In this document: one piece after another, positions 6,464-15,423 of the stretch | How the letters are laid out: the number at the start of each line of letters is the position of its first letter | Numbering within the stretch: the stretch's first letter is position 1 | Origin: DASQQQ01 sp036390995 | GTDB lineage: Bacteria; Actinomycetota; UBA4738; HRBIN12 | Assembly (NCBI GenBank): GCA_036390995.1 | Contig: DASWAT010000022.1 | Location: 1 to 31,484 of the forward strand | Direction: 5' to 3' | DNA length: 31,484 nt | The notes under the pieces: model-generated | What the model saw: the letters and a program-made list of their open reading frames with translations, nothing else | What the model was told of the DNA's origin: nothing | Databases searched by the model: none | Made by a program: the position numbers and the translations under genes

Positions 6464-7885
6464 TCATCGAACGGCTCGCCCGATGTGGTGGATCTTCAGC
6501 ATGTTCGTGTGTGTCTTCCCGGCCGGGGACGAGGCCGCCATCACCACGGCCTGATCCTCCTCCACCAGACCCGCCCGGCGTAGGCCCGCGTCCATCACGG
6601 CGATCATCTCGTCCGTATCCGAGGGCTCCTCTGCGGCCAGCGCCCTGACACCCCACCGGACCCCGAGGATCCGGCGGACGTGCCCGTCCGGCGCGAACGC
6701 GTAGATCGGCACGCCGGGCCGCTCCGAGGACAGCAGCGCGGCCGTCCGACCGGTCCCCGTGAAGCAGGCGATGGCGACGATGTCTGGATCGCCCGCCGCG
6801 ACCTGCGCGGCGGCGTGGGCGACGGCGGCGGCCTCGTCGGTGTGGCGGCACTGCTCGCGACGGGCGCGGAACCGGCCGGCCCGCTCCTCCGCGACCTCGG
6901 CGATCCGCGCCGCGGCTCGGGCCGCTTCCACGGGGAAGTCCCCGATCGCGGTCTCGCCCGAGAGCATGAGAGCGTCCGCGCCGTCCAGCGTCGCGTTGGC
7001 CACGTCGCTGGCCTCGGCGCGCGTGGGCCGCGGCGCGTGGATCATCGACTCCAGCATCTGGGTGGCGACGACAGCGGGCTTCCCGGCGGCCCGGGCCTTG
7101 AGCAGCAGCTCCTTCTGGAGGATCGGGATCTCCTCCATCGGCAGCTCCACGCCGAGGTCGCCGCGGGCCACCATGAGCGCGTCGGCCTCGGCGAGCACCG
7201 CGTCGATCGCGTCCACCGCCGGGCGCGTCTCGATCTTCGCGACGATCGGCACGGTGCGCTCCCCCATCAGGGCCCGCAAGTCGATCAGGTCGGCGGCGCC
7301 TCGGACGAACGATTGAGCGACGAGGTCCACGTCGAGCGCCAGCGCCCGGGTGAGTCCCTCCCGATCCCGCTCGGTGATGGCCGGCAGCCCAAGTCGTTCC
7401 GCCGGGACGTTCACGCCGGCTCGAGCACGGATCGACCCGGCGCGGACGACCTCCGTCACCACGTCGCTCCCTTCGAGCCCCCTCGCGATCAGCTCGACGG
7501 CGCCGTCCGCGAGCAGGATCCGGTCGCCGGGCCGAACGTCCCCGGCCAGGCCGGCATACGTCGTTGGAGCTCCCGCCGCGTCGCCCGGCTTCCCGTCGGT
7601 CCGGAGCGTGAACCTGGAGCCCGCCGCGAGCCGAAGCGGCTCCTCGACCAGATCGCCCAGTCGGATCTTCGGTCCCGGCAGGTCGGCCATCACCGCGAGG
7701 TCGCGCCCCAGGCCGTCGCCGGCGGATCGCACGAGCCGGACGAGCTCGCCGTGGGACTCGGGGTCGCCGTGCGAGAAGTTGACCCGGAACACGTCCGTGC
7801 CCGCCTCGGCCAGCGCGCGAACACCTTCCGCGGTCCCGGAAGCGGGGCCGAGGGTGCAGACGAGCTTGGCGCGCCGTGGGCTCAT
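6464..7885 (-). CDS. pyk: Pyruvate kinase
   Basis: This 473-residue enzyme converts phosphoenolpyruvate and ADP to pyruvate and ATP. Motifs in order are KLVCTLGPAS, FRVNFSHG, MADLPGPKIRLG, the active-site block KIETRPAVDAID...ALMVARGDLGVELP with its catalytic Lys and metal-binding Glu/Asp, and ATQMLESMIHAPRPTRAEASDVANA. The C-terminal allosteric domain (about residues 350-473) contains CFTGTGRTA, the usual effector-phosphate loop. Length is normal. ATG 7885 was chosen because the family starts RRAKLVCT; TATCCT (7893-7898, minus strand) lies 7 nt upstream, giving a leaderless promoter separate from the deacetylase operon ending at 7933. Confidence 0.96.
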   Translation of the reverse strand: MSPRRAKLVCTLGPASGTAEGVRALAEAGTDVFRVNFSHGDPESHGELVRLVRSAGDGLGRDLAVMADLPGPKIRLGDLVEEPLRLAAGSRFTLRTDGKPGDAAGAPTTYAGLAGDVRPGDRILLADGAVELIARGLEGSDVVTEVVRAGSIRARAGVNVPAERLGLPAITERDREGLTRALALDVDLVAQSFVRGAADLIDLRALMGERTVPIVAKIETRPAVDAIDAVLAEADALMVARGDLGVELPMEEIPILQKELLLKARAAGKPAVVATQMLESMIHAPRPTRAEASDVANATLDGADALMLSGETAIGDFPVEAARAAARIAEVAEERAGRFRARREQCRHTDEAAAVAHAAAQVAAGDPDIVAIACFTGTGRTAALLSSERPGVPIYAFAPDGHVRRILGVRWGVRALAAEEPSDTDEMIAVMDAGLRRAGLVEEDQAVVMAASSPAGKTHTNMLKIHHIGRAVR

Positions 7886-7892
7886 CGTCCCG

Positions 7893-7898
7893 AGGATA
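7893..7898 (-). promoter_or_regulatory. -10 element TATCCT of pyruvate kinase
   Basis: TATCCT on the minus strand sits 7 nt before the pyk ATG, within the 47-nt gap after the deacetylase gene. It suggests that pyk can be transcribed on its own as a leaderless mRNA. No clear -35. Confidence 0.4.
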
Positions 7899-7932
7899 CC
7901 CTCGGGGGCGGGGCGGGCCGAAGGACGCAGCG

Positions 7933-9081
7933 CTACGGGGCCAGGCCGAAGAACGGGAAGCAGGTCTTCTTCACGAGCTCGATGACGGACTCGGTCTCGC
8001 CGTCGAGCCGGTCGTTCGGCACCGGGTCCTCGCCGAACGTGGTCGGCACCGAGGCCCGGATGTCGAACTCGACCTTCTCGATCCACGCTTCCGGGATCGC
8101 GTCCGGGAGCGCGGAACCGCACATCTCGGCGAAGTACAGGGTCCAGGCACGCGGAACCACTCGCGCCCACTGGTAACCCCCACCGCCGGTCGCGATCCAC
8201 CGCCCGCCGGCGGTCTCGTGCGCGGCCCCGTGGAGGATCGTTGCGGCCTCGCGGTACGCGTTCGTGGTGAGCCGAAGGTGGGCGAGCGGATCGCTGTGGT
8301 GGGAGTCACACCCGAGTTGGGTGACCAGCACCTTCGGCTTCCACGACCGCAGGATCGGGGGCACGATCTCGCGGAGCGCCGTGAGCCAGGCGTGGTCGGT
8401 CGTTCCCGGCTGCAGCGGGACGTTCACCTTCGTGCCCTCGGCGCCGGCCAGGCCGCGCTCGGTGACGAAGCCGGTCCCCGGGAACAGGAACTCCCCCGAT
8501 TCGTGGATGGAGATGGTGAGCACCCGGGGATCGTCGTAGAAGACGGCCTGCACGCCGTCGCCGTGGTGGACGTCCACGTCCACGTATGCGATGGGCTCGA
8601 CCCCTTGCCGCAGGAGCCACGCGATGGCGACGGCCGGATCGTCGTAGACGCAGAATCCCGAGGCCCTCGAGGGCATGGCGTGGTGCAGTCCACCGGCCGC
8701 GTTGAAGGAGTGCTCGGCGCGTCCCTCGTGCACGGCTACCGCCGCGACCAACGACGCTCCGGCGACGAGCGCCCCGGCCTCGTGCATGTTCGGGAAGATC
8801 GGGTTGTCACCGGGTCCGTAGCCGAAGCGCCACCAGTCGTCGTCCTCCCCGTGCCCGGCCCGCCGGGTGGCGTCGATGAACTCGTCGGTGTGGACCATGC
8901 CGAGCTCCTCATCGGAGGCCGTGCGGCACGGAACCGTCGACACGTTCGGCAGGTCGGGGAGCCCGCACGCCTCGATGAGGTCCCACGTGTAGAGGACCCG
9001 CTGGGGACGCAGGGGGTGCTGGGGGCCGTGGTCGTAGATCCTCGCCTCTGGACACATGACGATGGCGACCTTGTCGCTCAT
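7933..9081 (-). CDS. Histone-deacetylase-fold amidohydrolase (AcuC-like)
   Basis: A 382-residue zinc amidohydrolase of the arginase/histone-deacetylase fold. Zinc ligands appear in YVDVDVHHGDG (Asp and His) and in CDSHHSDPL (Asp). GGLHHAMPSRASGFC holds the catalytic His pair, and ATGGGGYQWAR the transition-state Tyr. Bacterial members remove acetyl groups from acetyl-lysine (AcuC on acetyl-CoA synthetase) or from acetylated polyamines. The ATG at 9081 was chosen over upstream extensions because the aminotransferase gene ends 7 nt before it. Placement in an operon with two omega-type aminotransferases and an aldehyde dehydrogenase makes an N-acetyl-amine substrate possible, but this is inference. 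Confidence 0.93.
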   Translation of the reverse strand: MSDKVAIVMCPEARIYDHGPQHPLRPQRVLYTWDLIEACGLPDLPNVSTVPCRTASDEELGMVHTDEFIDATRRAGHGEDDDWWRFGYGPGDNPIFPNMHEAGALVAGASLVAAVAVHEGRAEHSFNAAGGLHHAMPSRASGFCVYDDPAVAIAWLLRQGVEPIAYVDVDVHHGDGVQAVFYDDPRVLTISIHESGEFLFPGTGFVTERGLAGAEGTKVNVPLQPGTTDHAWLTALREIVPPILRSWKPKVLVTQLGCDSHHSDPLAHLRLTTNAYREAATILHGAAHETAGGRWIATGGGGYQWARVVPRAWTLYFAEMCGSALPDAIPEAWIEKVEFDIRASVPTTFGEDPVPNDRLDGETESVIELVKKTCFPFFGLAP

Positions 9082-9088
9082 CCGCGAC

Positions 9089-10405
9089 TCACGCGCCGGC
9101 GACCGCGGCCACGGCGTCGTGGGTCCGCTCGACCACGAGGGCGCACTCTTCGTCGGAGATCGTGAACGGCGGCCCCAGCATCGCGAGGTCGCCGTCCGTT
9201 CCGTCCACGTGCCCGGTGCTGGAGTACAGGAGGAGCCCCTGCTCGCGTCCGGCCGCCAGCACGCGCTCGGTGACCTGCTGCGCCCGTGGGAACGGAGCCT
9301 TCGTGTCACGGTCGGCCACGAGCTCGATCCCGATCATCAGACCGATCCCGCGGACCTCCCCAACGATGGGATTGTCGGCAAGCGCCGAGGCCAGCTCCTT
9401 CAACAGCCGCTCGCCCTGGGCCCGGCTGGCCTGCACGAGGTCTCCCTCGCGGAGCCGGCGGAGGACGGCGTGCGCGGTGGCAGCACCGACGCCGTTGTGC
9501 GACCACGTGAACCCGTGGACGAATCCCTTGCCCCGAACCGTCTCGAAGACCTCGCCGCTCGCGGCCGCGAACCCGAACGGCCAGTATCCGCTCGTCGAGC
9601 CCTTGCCGCATGTGAGGATGTCCGGACGGACGTCCCAGTTGTCCAGGCCGAACCACCGTCCGGTACGACCGAAGCCGGTCATGACCTCGTCGGCGATCAC
9701 GAGGACGCCGTGACGGCGGCAGACCTCGGCGACGGCCGGCCAGTAGTCGTGGGTGGGGACCGCGGCCGCGAGCGTCGCGCCCCCCACCGGCTCGGCGATG
9801 AACGCCGCCACCCGCTCCCCACCGATCTCGCGGATCGCGCGGTCGAGCTCCTCGGCGTGTCGTTCGCCGCAAGCGTTCGGATGCCCCGGCATCGTGCACC
9901 GGTACTCGTAGGCCGCGTCAACGTGGGCGAACCGCCCGAGCCACGGAAGGTACGGCCGCTTCAGGGCGTCCTTCCCACCCGCGTCGAGCGCACCGAGCGT
10001 GTTCCCGTGGTACGACCCCTTCCGCCCGATCACCACGGACCGGTCGTCCTTCCCCCGAGCCAGATGGAAGGCGCGGGCGAGCTTCATCGCGGTCTCCACC
10101 GCTTCGCTGCCGCCCGAAACCGGGTAGATCCGGGGCTCGTCCATCGGCAGGAACGGCGCGAGATCGTCCGCGTACGCCTCGAGCGCCTCGGTCGTGAACG
10201 CCGTGCCGTGCACGTACGGAAGACGGCCGGCCTGTTCGGCCATCGCGTCCACGACGGAACGATCACCGTGCCCGACGTTCACCACGATCGCGCCGCCGGC
10301 GCCGTCGAGGTACCGCTTGCCGGTCGCGTCCTCGATCCACACGCCCTCGGCCCGGACGGCGGTCGGCAGCTCCCGGGTGAGAACCCGGTGGAACACGTGG
10401 CTCAT
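9089..10405 (-). CDS. Class III PLP aminotransferase (omega-amino acid type)
   Basis: A fold-type I, class III aminotransferase of 438 residues. Motifs include GAGGAIVVNVGHG (about 37-49), VSGGSEAVETAMKLAR, RKGSYHGNT, FIAEPVGGAT, VLVIADEVMTGFGRTG with the PLP-binding Asp, and LTCGKGSTSGYWP with the Schiff-base Lys. It resembles the broad 'aspartate aminotransferase family' enzymes acting on beta-alanine, polyamines or other omega-amines. The gene follows the CoA-transferase beta subunit by 9 nt and precedes the deacetylase by 7 nt on the same strand. The two aminotransferases of this operon differ clearly in sequence, so they are not a recent duplication. Confidence 0.93.
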   Translation of the reverse strand: MSHVFHRVLTRELPTAVRAEGVWIEDATGKRYLDGAGGAIVVNVGHGDRSVVDAMAEQAGRLPYVHGTAFTTEALEAYADDLAPFLPMDEPRIYPVSGGSEAVETAMKLARAFHLARGKDDRSVVIGRKGSYHGNTLGALDAGGKDALKRPYLPWLGRFAHVDAAYEYRCTMPGHPNACGERHAEELDRAIREIGGERVAAFIAEPVGGATLAAAVPTHDYWPAVAEVCRRHGVLVIADEVMTGFGRTGRWFGLDNWDVRPDILTCGKGSTSGYWPFGFAAASGEVFETVRGKGFVHGFTWSHNGVGAATAHAVLRRLREGDLVQASRAQGERLLKELASALADNPIVGEVRGIGLMIGIELVADRDTKAPFPRAQQVTERVLAAGREQGLLLYSSTGHVDGTDGDLAMLGPPFTISDEECALVVERTHDAVAAVAGA

Positions 10406-10414
10406 GGTTGGCTC

Positions 10415-11194
10415 CTACTTCGTATGGACGCCCTGGGGATCGAGCTCCTCCCGGAGGATCCGGAGCTCCTCGTCGGTGGGTCCAGGGGTCTCGTCGAGAT
10501 CGTCGGCGACCCTCGGATCCCACGCCATGTTCTCCCGGACCTCGTCGAGGGTGACGCCCGGGTGCAGGGTGGTGAGCGTCATCTCGCCGGTGTCCTCGTC
10601 GAAGACGTACGTCCCGAGGTCGGTCACCACCGACGTCGGCCCGCTGCCGAACCAGCCCCGCTGCCGGTCGTGCTCGGGATCGCCCGAGTGTCCGGGCGAG
10701 GTCCGGAAGTGCAACCGGTCCACGAACGAGCGCTGAGCCTGTCGCATGATCACGAAGACCTTGCGAGCGTTGATCGCGATCTCGCACGCGCCACCGGAGC
10801 CGGGAAGGCGGACCTTCGGCGACGCGTAGTCGCCGATCACGGTGGTGTTGATGTTGCCGAATCGGTCGATCTGCGCCGCGCCGAGGAACCCCACGTCCAC
10901 GAGCCCGGCCTGCAGGTAGAAGGCGAACAGCTCGTACATGCTGCAGACCGCCGTCGAGCCCGTGACCAGCGTGGGATCGCCGATCGACAGCGGAAGCCGC
11001 TCGGGCCGCGACCCGAAGATCCCGGACTCATACACGAGCTGCAGGCTCGGCTCGACGGTGCGCTGGGCCAGGTTGCACACGACGTTCGGCAGTCCGATGC
11101 CCACGAAGCACACGCGCTGCTCGGCCAGCTGGCGAGCGCTGGCCACGATCATCATCTCCGACCGAGAGTAGCCGAGATCGCCGTTGCCGGTCAT
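10415..11194 (-). CDS. CoA-transferase subunit beta (family I, GctB/IpdB-like)
   Basis: A 259-residue family I CoA-transferase subunit with CFVGIGLPNVVCNLAQ (about residues 29-44), VYESGIFG, GSTAVCSMYELFAFYLQAG, GFLGAAQIDRFGNINTTVIG and a late segment ITIS-like TDLGTYVFD. The Glu of YESG sits where GctB-type enzymes carry the catalytic glutamate that forms the acyl-CoA thioester, so transferase activity seems possible. The related IpdAB pair instead opens a steroid ring, so a hydrolase role cannot be excluded. The ATG (11192-11194) overlaps the alpha-subunit stop (ATGA), ensuring balanced subunits. Confidence 0.92.
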   Translation of the reverse strand: MTGNGDLGYSRSEMMIVASARQLAEQRVCFVGIGLPNVVCNLAQRTVEPSLQLVYESGIFGSRPERLPLSIGDPTLVTGSTAVCSMYELFAFYLQAGLVDVGFLGAAQIDRFGNINTTVIGDYASPKVRLPGSGGACEIAINARKVFVIMRQAQRSFVDRLHFRTSPGHSGDPEHDRQRGWFGSGPTSVVTDLGTYVFDEDTGEMTLTTLHPGVTLDEVRENMAWDPRVADDLDETPGPTDEELRILREELDPQGVHTK

Positions 11195-12105
11195 GCGTAC
11201 GCCCCGTAGTCCACACGGTCCGAGAGCGCCTCGGCCGGCTTCAGCGCCTTCCAGTACGCGGCGCCGAACTTCGCCACGTAGTCGGCGTGGGTCTCGAGCT
11301 CGTAGACCCACTCCTTCAGCCACCCCTCGAGCGCCTCGGGATCCTTCGAGACCTGCTCCCAGTCCAGGTAGAAGCGATTGTCCCGGTCGTAGTACCCCTG
11401 CGCGTAGCTCGGATGGCAGGCGAACGGCTCCTCGACCACGGCATCCACGATGAGACCCGGGATGAGGGTGCGGTTCGGGTCTCGGCGGATCACCGCCTCG
11501 TCGACGATCCTCTCGCACACCACGACGACACGCTTCGCAGCGAACGCCGCCTCCTTCTGGCAGCCGAGCAATCCCCAGATCTGCGTGTCGCCGTCCTCCG
11601 TGGCCCGCTGTGCGCTCACGATCGTGACGTCGGGGTTCAGCGGTGGGACCACGGAGACGGTCGTCCCGTCGTACGGGCTCTGCATGGTGAGGATCTTCGG
11701 GTTCGCCTTGGGGATGTCGCTCTCGAAGTAGCTGCGGATGGGGAAGAACGGGAGGTTCGACGCTCCGGCGAAGTACCGGCACACCATCCCGAAGTGGCTG
11801 TACTCCTCGATCTCGAGCGGCTCCGGATCCTGATGCTCCACGCGGCGCCGCACCGCGTGGAGGTGTCCCACACCGGGATTGCCCAGCCAGCTGAAGATCA
11901 GCTTCTTCGCGACGCCCGCCCCGATCATCTGGTCGTAGATCACGTCCGGCGTGAGGCGCGCGAGCGTGAGATCGCGTTTGCGCTGCCGGATGATCTCGTG
12001 ACCGGCCGCGAAGCAGATCAGGTGCGTGAATCCCTCGATCGACACCGTGTCGCCGTCGCGCACCAGCTCCGCGACGGCCTCCTTCATCGTGGTGACCTTG
12101 CTCAT
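11191..12105 (-). CDS. CoA-transferase subunit alpha (family I, GctA/IpdA-like)
   Basis: A 304-residue alpha subunit with the N-terminal pattern TMKEAVAELVRDGDTVSIEGFTHL, the IRQRKRDLTLARLTPD stretch and CHPSYAQGYYDRDN near residue 235. It pairs with the overlapping beta subunit to move CoA between acids or act on a CoA thioester. ATG 12105 begins the homologous region (SKVTTMKEAV); a GTG ten codons upstream (12135) would add a non-conserved stretch. The ribosome-binding site is a modest GGTGG. The acyl substrate is unknown; a dicarboxylate such as glutarate, formed by transamination and aldehyde oxidation, would fit the operon. Confidence 0.92.
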   Translation of the reverse strand: MSKVTTMKEAVAELVRDGDTVSIEGFTHLICFAAGHEIIRQRKRDLTLARLTPDVIYDQMIGAGVAKKLIFSWLGNPGVGHLHAVRRRVEHQDPEPLEIEEYSHFGMVCRYFAGASNLPFFPIRSYFESDIPKANPKILTMQSPYDGTTVSVVPPLNPDVTIVSAQRATEDGDTQIWGLLGCQKEAAFAAKRVVVVCERIVDEAVIRRDPNRTLIPGLIVDAVVEEPFACHPSYAQGYYDRDNRFYLDWEQVSKDPEALEGWLKEWVYELETHADYVAKFGAAYWKALKPAEALSDRVDYGAYA

Positions 12106-12138
12106 CTGCCACCATCCCGGTCGCCGTGAGACCACCGA

Positions 12139-12516
12139 TCACGCATCGGGAGACCATCCGTCCTGCGGTCCCCGGAGCACGCAGAACTCGTTGCCCTCGG
12201 GGTCCTGCATCACCGTCCAGAAGCTGCCGCCCTCCTCCACGAACCGCTGCTCGTTCGCACCGAGGGCCTTCAGTCGCGCGACCTCGGCCGCCATGGACAC
12301 GGGGGGGCGCAGGTCCAGGTGCACCCGGTTCTTCACCGCCTTGCCCTCGGGGACGACGATGAACAGCAGCGGCCAGCCTCGACCGTGCGGGTCCACCACC
12401 TCGGCGGCGTCCTCCTCGACCTCCTTCACCTCGTAGCCGAGCGCCGCCGCCCAGAACCGGGCGATCTCCTCGGGATGGGCGCAGTCGATCGTCAGCGTCT
12501 CGACCGTCGATGGCAC
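12139..12516 (-). CDS. VOC-family glyoxalase-like protein
   Basis: A 125-residue single-module vicinal-oxygen-chelate protein of the Glyoxalase_6 kind: start TVETLTIDCAHPEEIARFWAAALGY, then VHLDLRP in the middle and MQDPEGNEFCVL near the end, the last holding the Glu normally used for metal binding. Such proteins may be dioxygenases, isomerases or metal-dependent resistance proteins; no substrate can be read from sequence. It lies 13 nt after the first aminotransferase and 33 nt before the CoA-transferase alpha subunit, so it is probably co-transcribed. AAGGGG precedes the ATG by about 13 nt. Confidence 0.88.
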   Translation of the reverse strand: MPSTVETLTIDCAHPEEIARFWAAALGYEVKEVEEDAAEVVDPHGRGWPLLFIVVPEGKAVKNRVHLDLRPPVSMAAEVARLKALGANEQRFVEEGGSFWTVMQDPEGNEFCVLRGPQDGWSPDA

Positions 12517-12529
12517 GCGGGCACCCCTT

Positions 12530-13819
12530 TCAGGAACCGGTCGCGACCTCGGCTACGGCCTCCTCGAACACCTGCAGCGCGGTCTCGGCCTGATCCTGCC
12601 GGAACACGAGCGGCGGCGACATCCGGATGACGTCGTCGCCGCAGCCGAGCAAGAGCAGCCCGCGGCGGAACGCGGCCTCCTCCACGGCGACCATGTGATC
12701 GTGATCGGGGAGCTGGATGCCGATCATCAGGCCCAGCCCGCGGACCTCCCGGATCATCGGCTGCCGCTGGGCGATGCCGCGCAGGCCGTCCATGAGGACC
12801 TGACCTACGGCGGTCGCGTTGTCCATGAGCCCGTCCTCGATGAGCTCGATCGTGGCCAGAGCGGCTGCGCAGGAGAGCGGATTGCCCCCGTACGTGGATC
12901 CGTGCGCGCCGATCTCCCACGCCATGACGTCCTCGCTGGCTACCATCGCGCCGAGCGGCATCCCGCTGGCGATCCCCTTGCCGGCGAGCAGGATGTCGGG
13001 CTCGACGCCGAAGTGCTGGATGGCCCACCACTTCCCGGTGCGGCCCATCCCGCACTGGACCTCGTCGGCCACCAGCAGGATCCCGTGCCGGTCACACAGA
13101 TCCCGCAGATAAGCCAGCCAGCCCTCGGGCGGCGGGAGGTATCCGCCTTCGCCGAGCACCGGCTCGACGACGACGGCCGCCACCTCGGTGGGCGAGACGA
13201 GCCGCTTGAACAGGACCTGCTCCATATGCTCGAAGTCGCCGTAGTACGTGTGGAACACGCCCGGTAGCATCGGGCCGAACCCCGTGCGGTACTTCGCCTT
13301 GCTGGCCGTGAGCGACACGCTCCCGTACGAGCGCCCGTGGAACGAGCCGATCATCGCGATCACGTACTGCCGTCCGGTGGCGTAGCGCGCGAGCTTGATG
13401 CCGGCCTCGACCGCCTCGGTGCCGGAGTTCGTGAGGAAGCTCCGAGTCGGCTTGCTCATCGGCGCGATGCGGTCGAGCTGCTCGCACACCTCCGCGTAGA
13501 TGGGCAGGAAGAAGTCGCTGGCCGAGTAGTGGATCAGCTCGGCGGCCTGCCGCCGGATCGCCTCGACCACCTTGGGGTGGGCGTGGCCGGTGGAGGTCAC
13601 GGCGATACCCGCGTTCACGTCGAGGAAGAGGTTGCCGTCGACGTCCTCCACGACCGAACCGGCCCCGCGCCTCGGCACGAACGGGTACGCCCGCGGAAGC
13701 GACGGGCTCGTCACCTTCTGGTCCCGCTCGATCCGGGCCAGGGCCTGGGGTCCGGGCACCTCGGTGACGAGCCGGGGCGCCTGGGCCTGTGCGAGGTCGG
13801 TGATCTCTGCCGTGCTCAT
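12530..13819 (-). CDS. Ornithine/GABA-type class III aminotransferase
   Basis: A 429-residue PLP aminotransferase. It starts with a distinctive VTEVPGPQALARIERDQ segment, followed by DVDGNLFLDVNAGIAVTSTGHAHP, TNSGTEAVEAGIKLAR, SFHGRSYGSVSLTASK, VVVEPVLGEGG, LLVADEVQCGMGRTGK and LAGKGIASGMPLGA (Schiff-base Lys). The N-terminal pattern matches archaeal-type ornithine omega-aminotransferases and GABA aminotransferases. The ATG (13817-13819) overlaps the stop of the aldehyde dehydrogenase gene (ATGA). With that GSA/P5C-type dehydrogenase beside it, ornithine to glutamate semialdehyde to glutamate is the simplest reading, with GABA or lysine-type amines as alternatives. Confidence 0.93.
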   Translation of the reverse strand: MSTAEITDLAQAQAPRLVTEVPGPQALARIERDQKVTSPSLPRAYPFVPRRGAGSVVEDVDGNLFLDVNAGIAVTSTGHAHPKVVEAIRRQAAELIHYSASDFFLPIYAEVCEQLDRIAPMSKPTRSFLTNSGTEAVEAGIKLARYATGRQYVIAMIGSFHGRSYGSVSLTASKAKYRTGFGPMLPGVFHTYYGDFEHMEQVLFKRLVSPTEVAAVVVEPVLGEGGYLPPPEGWLAYLRDLCDRHGILLVADEVQCGMGRTGKWWAIQHFGVEPDILLAGKGIASGMPLGAMVASEDVMAWEIGAHGSTYGGNPLSCAAALATIELIEDGLMDNATAVGQVLMDGLRGIAQRQPMIREVRGLGLMIGIQLPDHDHMVAVEEAAFRRGLLLLGCGDDVIRMSPPLVFRQDQAETALQVFEEAVAEVATGS

Positions 13820-15381
13820 TCTTCGATCACCGTCCTCGACTGCTCGCGGAGGTACTGCTGGACGTAGTACGGGCCGCCGCCTGCCTTGCCGGTCGTACCC
13901 GATCCCTTCCAGCCGCCGAACGGCTGGACCCCCGGCCACGCCCCGGTGGTGGCGCCCGCACGGCGGTTCACGTAGATCACGCCGGCCTCGATCGAGCTCA
14001 GCCACTTGTCGATCTCGGTCCGGTCCTCGCTGTAGAAGCCTGCGGTCAGGCCGTACTCGGTATCGTTCGACAGCCGGATGGCCTCGTCGAAGTCGTCGAA
14101 CGGAGCCACCGCCACGAACGGCACGAACAGCTCCTTCTTCCAGATCCACGAGTCCAGCGGGACCTCTGCCACGGTGGGCTGGACGAACGTGCCCTTCGCG
14201 AGCTCGCCCTCGGTGAGCCGCTCGCCGCCCGTGACGATCCGGCCGTTCTTCTTCGCCTCGGCGGCCGCCTCCTCGAACGTGGCCACGGCCCCGTCGTCGA
14301 TCACCGGCCCGAGGTAGACGTCCTTCTCGAGCGGGTTCCCGACCTTGATCTTCTCGGTCTTGTCCTTCAGCAGGCTCACGAACCCGTCGTAGACGCTGCG
14401 GTGCACGTACACCCGCGAGCACGCCGAGCACTTCTGCCCGCCGTACCCGAACGCCGAGCGCAGCACGCCGTCGGTGGCCTTGTCCAGGTCAGCCTTGTCC
14501 GTGACGATCGTGGGGTTCTTGCCCCCCATCTCGCAGATGACCGGCTTCGGGTAGTCCTTCGCGAAGCCCTTGTAGATGCCCATCCCGACCTCGTACGAGC
14601 CGGTGAACGTGATGCCGTTCACGTCTGGGTGGTTCACGATCTCGTCGCCCACGACGCTGCCGGGGCCGGAGAGGAAGTGGAAGACCCCTTTGGGAACGCC
14701 GGCGGCCATGTAAAGCTCGTACAGCTTCAAGCCCGTGTACACGCCCATGTGCGCCGGCTTGAACACCACGCAGTTGCCGGCCACGAGCGCTGCGGACGTG
14801 GGCCCCGCGGCGAGCGCCATCGGGAAGTTGAAGGGACTGATCACGGCCCACACGCCGAACGGGCGAAGGACGTCGTAGTACTCGCCCGGCGAGCCGAGCG
14901 ACTGCATCGGCTTCGAGAAGCCGTCGTTCTTCTCGATCTCGTTGGCGTTCCAGCGCAACAGGTCGGCGGACTCCTCGACGTCGCCGAGTGCCTCCAGGCG
15001 GCTCTTCCCCACCTCCATCGCCATGAGCGCCGAAAGCTCGTTCCGCTGCTCGGTCATGAGGTCGGCGGCCTTGCGGATGATCGCCACCCGCTCCTGCCAC
15101 GGGCGGCTCGCCCACTCGGGGAAGGCGGCCCTGGCGGCTGCGACGGCGTCCCGGACGTCCTCGCGGGTCCCCATCGCGAACGCGCCGATCACGGTGCCGT
15201 CGATCGGCGAGCGCGCCTCCTTGTAGCCGCCGCCCTCCCGGGCCTCGCCGTTCACGTAGAGGGGATGCTTCTGGCCGAGCCAGGACCTGGCGGTCTGGAT
15301 CCCCTGGTCGTAGAGCTTGTGGAGCTCCTCGTTGTCGGCCGACATCGTGGCGTAGGTGATGCGGAAGCCCTGCTCTGCCAT
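13816..15381 (-). CDS. Aldehyde dehydrogenase, P5C/glutamate-semialdehyde type
   Basis: A 521-residue NAD(P)-dependent aldehyde dehydrogenase. Motifs are VISPFNFPMALAAGP (about residues 185-199), VVFKPA, FTGSYEVG for nucleotide binding, CEMGGKNP with the general-base Glu, and GYGGQKCSACSR with catalytic Cys318. GQKCSA.SR is typical of 1-pyrroline-5-carboxylate dehydrogenases (glutamate gamma-semialdehyde to glutamate). ATG 15381 has GGGAGG about 9 nt upstream; the frame runs open to 15453 but that part crosses the promoter. It heads the seven-gene operon, and proC and proline dehydrogenase lie in the next minus-strand operon. Confidence 0.93.
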   Translation of the reverse strand: MAEQGFRITYATMSADNEELHKLYDQGIQTARSWLGQKHPLYVNGEAREGGGYKEARSPIDGTVIGAFAMGTREDVRDAVAAARAAFPEWASRPWQERVAIIRKAADLMTEQRNELSALMAMEVGKSRLEALGDVEESADLLRWNANEIEKNDGFSKPMQSLGSPGEYYDVLRPFGVWAVISPFNFPMALAAGPTSAALVAGNCVVFKPAHMGVYTGLKLYELYMAAGVPKGVFHFLSGPGSVVGDEIVNHPDVNGITFTGSYEVGMGIYKGFAKDYPKPVICEMGGKNPTIVTDKADLDKATDGVLRSAFGYGGQKCSACSRVYVHRSVYDGFVSLLKDKTEKIKVGNPLEKDVYLGPVIDDGAVATFEEAAAEAKKNGRIVTGGERLTEGELAKGTFVQPTVAEVPLDSWIWKKELFVPFVAVAPFDDFDEAIRLSNDTEYGLTAGFYSEDRTEIDKWLSSIEAGVIYVNRRAGATTGAWPGVQPFGGWKGSGTTGKAGGGPYYVQQYLREQSRTVIEE

Positions 15382-15423
15382 GGGACGTCGCCTCCCTTTC
15401 GAAGACGCGGATGACCAGCCCTT

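Noticed and set aside
6680..8176. 498-codon plus-strand frame
   Set aside because: Antisense to pyruvate kinase; low-complexity Arg/Gly/His-rich translation.
9056..11209. 717-codon open frame on the plus strand
   Set aside because: It is antisense to the class III aminotransferase and CoA-transferase beta subunit, both with full family motifs. Its product is Arg/Gly/Asp/Pro-rich low-complexity sequence, the usual shadow in high-GC DNA.
12530..14431. Aminotransferase frame extended to 14431 as a fusion
   Set aside because: The extension is the wrong frame of the aldehyde dehydrogenase; the real start overlaps its stop at 13817-13819.
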